A DNA stretch of 64,000 bases. Source: Sphagnum compactum. Taxonomy: Eukaryota > Bryophyta > Sphagnopsida > Sphagnales. Within the stretch, counting starts at the first letter, position 1; every line of letters starts with the position of its first letter. Location: the NCBI GenBank assembly GCA_965153455.1, contig OZ234496.1, positions 15,678,304-15,742,303 of the forward strand. The letters run 5' to 3'. Positions 55,201 to 64,000 of the stretch are shown here, in pieces. Both the position numbers and the translations under genes were made by a program. The notes under the pieces were generated by a model. It had not been told where the DNA came from. It searched no databases and worked only from the letters and a program-made list of their open reading frames with translations.

Positions 55201-58200
55201 GTTGGCAAACAATGATACATTCCTATGTTACTTCAGATACATCTACCATCGGCTTTTGGGACATGAAGTGGAACCCCAAACAGTTCGCAACACTCTCCCT
55301 CGGCGATTTGGAGTGCCAGGGCTTCCTGACTTGAATGCCTCCCAGGTATTGCATCCATTTTACAACACCTAAGTTGTGGTTTGTCAGATAACTCTGTTTC
55401 GGGTGATGTTTCCAGCCCTTGCGTGATGGAACTAGCTGTGACCCCTCATGGATCATATGCAGGTGTATGCTGTCAAGAGTGTGTTGCAAAAGCCAGTGAG
55501 CTTGATACAAGGGCCTCCTGGGACTGGGAAGACAGTGACCTCTGCAGCAATTGTGTATCATCTGGCAAAGCAGGGCCAGGGTCAGGTAATCACTGAAATC
55601 CTTGCTCTTGGTTGTTCCACCGATATCTCGGCCTCTTTGGACTGTCTTTACAACCTTATCTTGCAATTGCATTAGCTGATCTGGGGAAGCAATGAACAGG
55701 TTCTGGTTTGTGCTCCAAGCAATGTTGCAGTGGACCAGCTTGCTGAAAAGATAAGTGCAGCAGGTCTGAAGGTATGCTTCTACTTTAGTGTTAAGTATGT
55801 TGTTTCTATTCCATCGATGCTTAGGGACCATGGAGTTGTGTTATGCTAGGAAAATAAAACAAGTGAATGGGCCAAGTGACAACTCTGTGCACAAAGGAAC
55901 AAACAAGTACAACAGCAGAAATTCTGAGAATCATGAACATGCTTGTATTGATATTAGTAAAAGTGCCTACATTTTAACCATGTCCACTCAATGTTGGGTA
56001 TCAAATTTCCTTAATCTCTTATTGCAGGTAGTGCGATTGTGTGCCAAATCAAGAGAAGCTGTGAGCTCACCTGTGGAGCACCTCACTCTCCACTATCAGG
56101 TTCTCCCTGTTTGCTTTATGCTGATTACATGACAGGGATGCCTTGTGTCCAGTTCCGACAGTTAATCAAGGTGGTATATTTTGTAAAACATTCAGTATAA
56201 TTATGCTTTTAGTGCAACTAGAAGGAGATAGAAAGAGTAGGATCCTTGTGAATATTCTGATTCTTCCAGGAGTAGGTTGAAGAATTTTTCCAGTTTTAGT
56301 CTTGCAGCTCCATAACAGCGGTGGGTTGTTGGCCCAACAGGTGAGACATCTTGATGGAACGGATAAGAGCGAGCTGCAAAAATTGCAGCTTTTGAAAGAT
56401 GAACTCGGTGTGTCTTTTGTCTTGAGTGTTGATTATACACTTTTTCTGGACTGTCATGACATATTCATAGCTTCATGTGTCTGTTGATTCAGGACTATTG
56501 CAAGTTGTACCTTTTATTCTTGCTGGAGAATAAAGATCAAGCAGTTTATGGTTTTAGACATTCTACTTTTATTTCCATGCATAATGATCAGAAGTGGGTA
56601 AGATCCATATCTTCACACTATGTAAAACACCTGCATATATTCTATCAGAAACTGTCCCTGAGTTAGGTGCTGTGGTGAAATGTAGACATAGTTATGTGTT
56701 GACCAAGATTTGGGTGGTTATGGAACACCTATATCTAGGTGCTAACCTTTTCTGTTTGACCATCTAGGTGAGCTGTCAAGTTCTGATGAGAAGAAGTATA
56801 AAGCATTGAAGAGGGCAACAGAGAGAGAAATTTCACAGAGTGCTGATGTGATTTGCTCTACATGTGTGGGTGCGGGTGACCCTCGTCTCGCCAATTTTCG
56901 CTTTCGTCAGGTTTTCACTCCTCTTCATCATGTCAAGTTCATATGTGTATGACCTGCATGTTAGACCACTGACTCCCACCTGGGAGCTAGTCCCAAGTAA
57001 ATCACAGATAGTATGTGTCTTGAACACTTGCTTCATTCTGATTCACTGTGTTGATGTTGTCTGTAGTATTAGCATTGACTGAATCTTTTACAGAAAGAGT
57101 ACCATATCACTTTCTAAGATGAAGCCTGTCTTGGCTGTGTAGGTTCTAATAGACGAGTCAACACAAGCTACGGAGCCTGAGTGCTTAATCCCATTAGTGA
57201 TGGGGGCTAAACAGGTGCAATTTACTTTCTGTGCTATATGGTTGTCTTCCATTTGTGGTGCACTCTGGAGTTCTAGTCAGATATGCCAGTAATACTACCC
57301 CTTTAATCTGGTTTGAAGTCTTTGCATATCTCCTCTTATGCACACATCTTAGTGTTTAGTAGGCTGTGCATGTATGTGGGTAGGAAATTTCCTGAAGTGG
57401 ACTGTTTTTGGGTGTTGGCAGTTGGTATTGGTAGGAGACCACTGTCAGCTAGGCCCTGTAATTATGTGCAAGAAGGCTGCTCGTGCTGGACTTGCCCAAT
57501 CTTTGTTTGAGCGTTTAGTATTGCTTGGTGTCAAGCCCATCCGACTTCAGGTAAACCTTTGCTTTCATGATTCAATCTTCCTACTTTCTGATATGAATGA
57601 CTGATGTCTTTCACATCTTGATGAACAGTTGTTGAACATATAGCCGTTCTTCTATACCTTTTTATTTTGTGGCTTGGAAAAGTAACTGCTGAACTCTGAG
57701 CTCCCAGTTGGCAAAATCTTTCAATTGAAAGCATGGGCATTGTTGGGTTGGGACAAATAGGTGCAATACCGGATGCATCCATGCCTGTCTGAGTTTCCAT
57801 CAAACAGTTTCTATGAGGGAACATTACAGAATGGAGTGACTATTGCAGAAAGACTCCAGTCACAAATTGACTTCCCATGGCCTGCTCCTAACAGACCAAT
57901 GTTCTTCTATGTCCAGGTTACCACCCTTTCCTTGCATGGAGCTATGTTCAGTGTCAGTTTCAGAGCCAGTCTCTCTAGAATGTTTCTCATGGTGCATGTC
58001 TCACTGGTTGAAAGTCAGATGGGGCAAGAGGAGATTAGTGCAAGTGGGACATCATATCTGAACAGAACTGAAGCTGCAAATGTGGAGAAGATAGTGACAA
58101 CATTTTTGAGGAGTGGAGTGGTTCCAAGCCAGGTAATTCCTTCAATTCATGTGCATTGCATGACTGAGAGTGGAAGCTGTCAGCTTAATATATCTAGCAG

Positions 58201-61200
58201 CAACAGTATAGACAGTGGAAGTCTTTGTCTGTAGATGCTTCACGTAAAACACATTGGTTTGAATTTCTACAGCATTGTCTGCAGCTGTCATGACAACCTC
58301 AGTGAGAGATCATGCAGTCTGCAGTGCTGTGGAATGATGGAATGTTAAATTCTTCTGTCTGTTTTGCAGATTGGGGTTATTACTCCATATGAAGGCCAAC
58401 GTGCATATATTGTGAACTACATGGCACGGAATGGTTCTCTTCGACAACAGCTCTACAAGGACATTGAGGTATTCTGCCAAGATAAAGGACCATGAAGACT
58501 CTGAGTGTCCCATGTGTTCAGAGTTTGCTCATGTAATCAATGCTGGTGATCTCTTGATCAAAATTCTTTTTTATGGCAGGTTGCAAGTGTGGATTCATTT
58601 CAAGGTCGAGAAAAGGATTTTATAATTCTTTCTTGTGTGAGGAGCAATGAACATCAGGTAAGATTGTTTTGTTGATCATGGATTATTTCACTTGAGAAGG
58701 ATTTCTGGATTTACTCTCTGGGGATTCTACCCCCCAATGTATGACATGTCATGGACTTAAGACTAGCTCCTGCAGAGGAGTTTCAGATAGTATGATAACT
58801 TGCAACTTTGAACCTCATTTGTGAGGTACTAATTACACATGGTACATTTGGTGGTTTGTCCAGGGCATTGGTTTTCTTAATGATCCACGGAGGCTAAATG
58901 TGGCACTCACACGGGCACAGTATGGTCTTGTGATACTAGGCAACCCAAAGGTCCTAAGCAAGCAGCCTCTCTGGAACAGTTTGCTGACACATTATAAGGT
59001 GAGAAAGATGGTTGGCTGTTCTCCAATTCCACAACTGTGCTTTTGTGTTTGGACATTCATGTTCCTAATCAGCCTCTATTGTCTTATGGGCTACAGGAGC
59101 ATGAGGTGCTTGTGGAAGGACCTCTCAACAATCTGAAGCAGAGTATGGTGCAGTTTCAGAAGCCCAGAAAGGTTAACATGTGAACCCTGGAACAAGTTCA
59201 AAGTGTTTTACTTTCTGTCTCTTCAACTTTTGGGCATCTTTGAGGAGTATGTGCTCATTGGATGTTGAAATTACCCAAGGACCTCTTCCCTTCCTATTCA
59301 TCTGGTTCTGGCCACTTGTTTGTCTTACCACTCAAAAGTCCCTGTGCAATAGAGGTTTGGTGCTGATTCCTCTTTTCACTTTGCGAATGCAGCTGTACAA
59401 TGATCGTCGGGTGTATCCAGGGGGTGGAGGACCTGCTGTAGGGAATGGGGATGGATTTGTGCCAGCCCCAACTGCCACTGCAGCAACAGGGGGAGTAGTG
59501 AATGATCGCCGTAATGGCCGTGGTCGATATGTGGATGGAAGAAATGGTTTGTTCCATCTCTTACACCCTGCTTGCATTGGGGGATTATGAATGTTAAGGT
59601 TTTCACATGTGGTAAACATGAGGAGATTTCTTGTTTGGAAGAGATGGAGTGTGTTTTAATACATGAGCTGAATTCTAGCTGCTCAAACCATGCAGGGAGT
59701 GGTGGATATACTCCTTTAGGTCAAATGGTGAATGGAGGAAGCCAAAGGCCAGGAGGTCATCATCAGGGGGGCCTGGTCCCAGGGCGAGCTCCACTAGTGG
59801 GCTACCCAGGAGGACCACACATGCAGCCCTATGCCATCCCTTCCCGTGGAGGTGTACATGGGCCAATTGGAGGGATCCCTCAAATCCCCCAAAGTGGCAG
59901 CAGAGGTTTTGGGGCAGGGAGAGGCATAAGCACTGGGGGTCCTATTGGGGGCCACTTATCCCAACACCAGGCATCACAGCAGCATGCTGGGCTTGGCACG
60001 AGCTTTGGTTTTGGAGGCCTTGATAACCTGGCTACGCAGCCCTCTGTTGCAGGGCTGTTGACACAGCAGGGATCACTGACTCAGGCACATTCATGAGCTC
60101 TCTGTTGTGTTTTCATATGTTAAAGAGTTTGTGCAGGATGGTGTTGTTCTGTCTTCCATGTACTCTGTCTTGCAGTCCTCTTTTTGTTGCTATTCAGCAT
60201 ATCTTCATCTGCTGTGTTCTCAAAGTTTCAGAATATTGATCTAGAGCTTGTTGTGAGGGGTAAACAAGTAGGGTCTGCAGTACTTGCAAGAGAATGTATG
60301 TTCATACCTTGTCCTCTCTAGCAGGAACCACAATGATGTTTTGTATAATCATTGATTCCTCTGGACCTGATGCACAAGTTGTTTCACAGGGACTGAGTCA
60401 GAACCTGCGAGATGGGTTTTCCCTTGGTGGCATGTCTCAGGTATTTTTTCTCTCTGTCTCTCATGCTTGGTTGGACATTCTTGTTTAAATCATGTCATGC
60501 TGGAAGATCTGGGGCTATCTGATGATGGTTGTCAATTTTATTTCTCAGGACTATTTGGGCGAGGATTTCAAGTCACAAGGGTCACATGTTGCATATGCAG
60601 CCCAAGACTTTGCTACCCAGGTTGAATTCTAACACCCTCACACCGTGATTGAAGAGAATTATCTGGAAGAACTTCAAGAGAATCTGTCAAGGGAGTACTA
60701 ATACGGCTCAATCAATATCTCATGTACCTTGCCTATTTGCTCAACACATTTGAATATACATTGGCTTCCTATCTACATGATAGAAGGTATACTGAAGTTT
60801 ATTCAAGTCAAAAGTGACAACCAACCTGTTGTTTGTGATTTCACTTTACAGACATTGCAAGGGGGTTATGGCATGGAGTACACCAGTCATGGGAGCCAAG
60901 GTGGCTATACAGGCGACTTCATCACCCAAAACTCCCAGACATCTTTCACTCACCCATCACCAGGGACTGACTTTGTCTCACAGGTATGACATCAGTAATA
61001 GTTATGAAGTGTCACTAATGTAGTCAACCAAACCAAAACCTTATAATGGTTTGTAGTGCATTTCACAAATTTGTCCACCTCTCTGAGTGCTTGCCTCAGC
61101 TTTCTTGGATCTATGTAGTAAAATATGATTTTTGACTTGTGGGGCTTACAAATTGCAGGACTTTTTGGCACATGGGTCACAGGGATTGTTCACACAAGTG

Positions 61201-61605
61201 AGCTTTCCTGATCGCACCCAGGATGCTTCCTCCACTCAATCTCACTTCACAGTTGGAGGAGCCCTCCAACCTCAGGTAGTCTGCCCTCACATATATACAT
61301 TTAAACATTGTCTTGAAAGTGAAGGTTAAGCTAGTGTCCCATGCAGACGTGGGGTTGGTGATATGATCATTCCTGCTGTAGGCATGTCCACCACATTAGA
61401 CCTTTGACTATTAAGGGGATTTAAGAGGCTTCAAGTGAGAAGGGTGAGTTGGAGTTGAGATTAGCAATGTCAAGTACTAAAAGTGGTATCTTTGTCACAG
61501 GGTATCATGGGTCCAATATACTCACAGCCATTTACTCAGTACTCTCAGTCCCTCCCCTCACAACAGCAGCAGCGACAGCACCATCAGAACCATTACAATG
61601 GCTAA
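52292..61605 (+). CDS. UPF1: UPF1 RNA helicase (regulator of nonsense transcripts 1)
   Basis: ATP-dependent RNA helicase of nonsense-mediated mRNA decay, cytoplasmic. Exons: 52292-52816, 53119-53370, 53482-53652, 53760-53810, 54054-54146, 54320-54415, 54566-54616, 54806-54924, 55237-55345, 55463-55585, 55700-55771, 56028-56099, 56341-56407, 56768-56910, 57143-57214, 57422-57550, 57761-57916, 58019-58132, 58370-58468, 58580-58657, 58864-58998, 59097-59171, 59393-59546, 59696-60084, 60390-60440, 60549-60620, 60852-60983, 61159-61275, 61501-61605. About 1273 codons, close to Arabidopsis UPF1. Landmarks: Cys/His UPF2-binding domain ([26 protein letters not shown]; about 125-260), Walker A GPPGTGKT (506), IDEST (651), GDHCQLGP (677), QYRMHP (717), [10 protein letters not shown] (843), [10 protein letters not shown] (876), Gly-rich linker, SQ/TQ-rich tail for SMG-type phosphorylation. 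All introns are GT-AG except the one after exon 24, which would need GC-AG (see findings). Confidence 0.96.
52830..53015 (+). repeat. Tandem repeat in UPF1 intron 1, about 61-bp unit
   Basis: TGTCTGCC(A)ATTCCAGATTA then GGGTTTTCAATCTTTCC occurs three times (CCAGAT at 52854, 52915 and 52977). Each unit carries a pyrimidine-CCAG acceptor-like site ahead of the true acceptor at 53118. Confidence 0.85.
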
Positions 61606-63290
61606 CCTTGGGAATTCAATGGCTTCCTGATGGGCCATGGCACCTGAAACAAAAGAACATCGAGTGACGGGTTGTGTTTTGGCAATTTCCAGCTGTATTC
61701 TCTCCGTATGGGGTGGATCTTTGTTGGAAGAATGCCTATACATGAGCATGTGGGAATGACGTCTCTTTCTCTATGGGTATATCCATGCATAAGTTCACTG
61801 GGGAATTCTATGTTGAAAACTACTAGAGTTTGGACCTCGGGTGATGTGAGCAAAGAAGAGGGGCATGGCCTCTGGAGACTAAGAGGAACTTGCAGATGAA
61901 GCACAAGATGCCACTGTACAGAGGATGCAGCACATGGAACATGGAATTGCATGTTGGATTCAGGAGGTACATCAAGCTGAGTCCAATCAGGGGAGGCAGC
62001 AGTTTGATGGGCAGCTGGTCAAGAAATAGTTGACCAAAGCCTGCACTTTTGGATCCAGAGGATGCCTAAGTTTTAGGGCTCTTTCAAAATCTCTTTGCCT
62101 GGATGAGGCATTGCAAGGCAAGGTGACAAACCTGTTTCTGAGTTGTAGTAGCAGATTTCTGTTTGGAAGTTGGCATTGCAATTGTTTTGCATTGTCACTT
62201 TGAAGCACAACTATATGTAGAAAAACTCCACAGGTGTCGATTCTTTCAGTATTGCCTGGGGGCAATCTGGCTTTTGCTGGCTGTTTTCCCTGGTGGATAT
62301 CAGGTGCTCAATAACTTTGAAAGAGGTGAGCATGTCACCCAAGTTCTCTAGGGTGATTTTCTGCAATAGTTGCTAATGTTAGAGGCATCTAAATAGAGTA
62401 GTAAGTCACTGGTTGGCATGATCTTGCTTCATGCCTTCTGGAGAAAAAGCTCTTACTTCCCTGTTTACATCCTTACAGCATATAATGTCTAGCATTTCTT
62501 TGCACTTGCTGTTTTTTTTTTCTGGTCTATAGGACAAGCCTGAAGCATTGGAGGGAACTATCAATATGCCATTTTGCCGGGTTTTTACTAAGCGAACCTG
62601 AGATACAGATGATACATTTTGCTTTCAAAGAGAAAAGTTCTATGTTTTTGTTATTGTTGCAATTGCTTTTCTTGGAGAATATGTTGCTAGTTGTTACTAC
62701 CCACATACGCAAAATCTCTGACAGAAACTTAGTCAAAATAAGATGTTTATCTATCTGCAGGCTTTCTCAAAGAATGGAAAAATGTAGTCAGATTGTAGTA
62801 CTTGTGACTAATAGTTGACAGATTTCATCAAGATACACCCATTGTTTGAAACAATGGGTTTGGCAGTCTCAATCTGAATATTTCAGAATTTCAACAGTTA
62901 ATTGTAAGTATAGGAAGTTGCACAAGTATTTGAACGTACAGTGGTAACTTAGTGGCTTGAGACTTTTGACTGCTTGAGAAATCTCGCAGGGCCAAGTCAA
63001 AAGTTTTAGCTTTTCCAACTCCCCATCTTGAGAATGGCAGTACCTTGGCGAGAGGTGCTGATTACTTCAGAGATGTGGTATGCAATGCTCAGCTATATGA
63101 CTGGCAGTCATTTAATAAGCTGTCTATTGTTGCTTTGTATAGTTGAAGCAGCGTTTTTGTAACATGGCACAATTGGCTCCTTTTAGCCAGTCCAAGTATG
63201 AGAAATAGGCTGCCCCCAAACTGTCTGAGGTGATGTGGTGGCTATGTAGGTTTTAATGCAGTGCTGAAAAGAGGTTCTAGGGTAGATAAG
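61606..63290. other. UPF1 3' UTR and downstream DNA
   Basis: The first few hundred bases after the stop presumably form the 3' UTR. I could not place a polyadenylation site. No further gene recognised. Confidence 0.35.
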
Positions 63291-63299
63291 CCAGTGAGT

Positions 63300-63870
63300 G
63301 AACACTTAAGAACTCAAAGGAGGTTGAATCCTCACACATTGTTCCTCCGCTTCTGAAGCTCAAAGAACATTTGTAGCCCTCCACCTACTGCTTCCAACAT
63401 GGCAAATTGTTTTTTTCTGAATTTGGTGAAGGAATGGAGAAAATATTGAGTGTTGGGTATAATGGGTTTCAGTGTTTGGAGATGGATAATTATTTTTTTC
63501 GAGCTTAAAATCTTTGATTGTTGTATCTTTGCCTCTGGAAAGCAAAGAAGTTTTGTAAAGCCATAGTTAGTATACCCATTAGGTTTTAAATAACTCATAA
63601 CAGACAAAAATGAAGAAGATATGGGGCTAGAACTAGAGAGGGGTGTAGAGTGTTTTTTTCAAAAAAAATTGAAGCAAACTATCATGCATCCTCTGCTTGT
63701 GTTTTCTGTGTTGCTCCTTTACTTCTGACACTCAAAAAATCATTCGTAGCCCTCCAGTTTATGCATCAAATGACACAAAAATTGCTCAATTTGGTTAAGG
63801 AATGAGGAAAATATTGGAAAGTGTTAGTAATAGGTATGTGCTATGTGATGGGCGGTTTTACCCTACTAAC
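63300..63870. repeat. Imperfect duplication, about 360-bp spacing
   Basis: 63325-63485 and 63690-63845 share TGTTCCTCCGCTTCTGA/TGCTCCTTTACTTCTGA, GTAGCCCTCCA, ATTTGGT(G/T)AAGGAATG and GAAAATATTG(A/G). No coding. Confidence 0.6.
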
Positions 63871-64000
63871 TTCAATTTTGTATATCGAATTTGGAGGCTA
63901 CTACTTGGAATTCCATGTAGAAACTGGCAATCAACTAGAATTCAATGCAAAAATAATGGCAACCACATGTAACAAGGATCAGAAAGTAGGCTAAGGGGAA

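Noticed and set aside
55223-55831. 202-codon minus-strand ORF over UPF1
   Set aside because: Antisense shadow of exons 9-11 and their introns.

Overview
The window is nuclear DNA from a land plant with a large, repeat-rich genome. Evidence: a plant-type UPF1 with 29 small exons and an SQ-rich tail, an L-type lectin receptor kinase, a PH-RhoGAP (REN1/PHGAP type) fragment, a GT31/DUF604 exon, and remnants of Copia, Ty3/Gypsy, CACTA and Helitron-type elements. Nothing in the sequence fixes the lineage; a seed-free vascular plant or another large-genome plant would fit.

Layout. 1-2314 (-): Copia gag-protease-integrase in one frame with five nonsense codons. 2884-5757 (-): inverted, internally deleted, intron-containing copy of the UPF1 gene. 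5763-10835: end sequences of two repeat families, a 66-bp tandem array and a partial copy of a captured GT31 locus. 10922-17225: a probable non-autonomous CACTA element (AAG target duplication) carrying the first seven exons of a PH-RhoGAP gene. 18260-22340: tandem minisatellites in AT-rich DNA. 22400-27700: few recognisable genes, a SINE-like sequence and a cargo-bearing repeat module. 27700-42435: a cluster of composite elements in which the same exon of a GT31/DUF604 glycosyltransferase occurs three times, with a Helitron-type helicase C-terminus, a Gypsy RT fragment and a CACTA (DUF4216) remnant. 43045-44172: a 151-bp CACTA-like MITE and a 77-bp tandem array. 45868-48078 (+): intact lectin receptor kinase. 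49615-50050 (-): second inverted UPF1 fragment. 52292-61605 (+): complete UPF1 gene, about 1273 codons in 29 inferred exons. 61606-64000: downstream non-coding DNA.

Only two genes look functional: the plasma-membrane receptor kinase and UPF1, the nonsense-mediated decay helicase. They are unrelated in function. Everything else is transposon-derived or gene debris. The main theme is gene-fragment capture: at least four host gene pieces (UPF1, PH-RhoGAP, GT31/DUF604 and a GC-rich unknown ORF) lie inside or against repeat-family ends, with introns retained where that can be judged, so the copying was at DNA level.

All exon coordinates are read by eye from GT/AG borders, reading frame and known family sequence. 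No alignment program or database was used.
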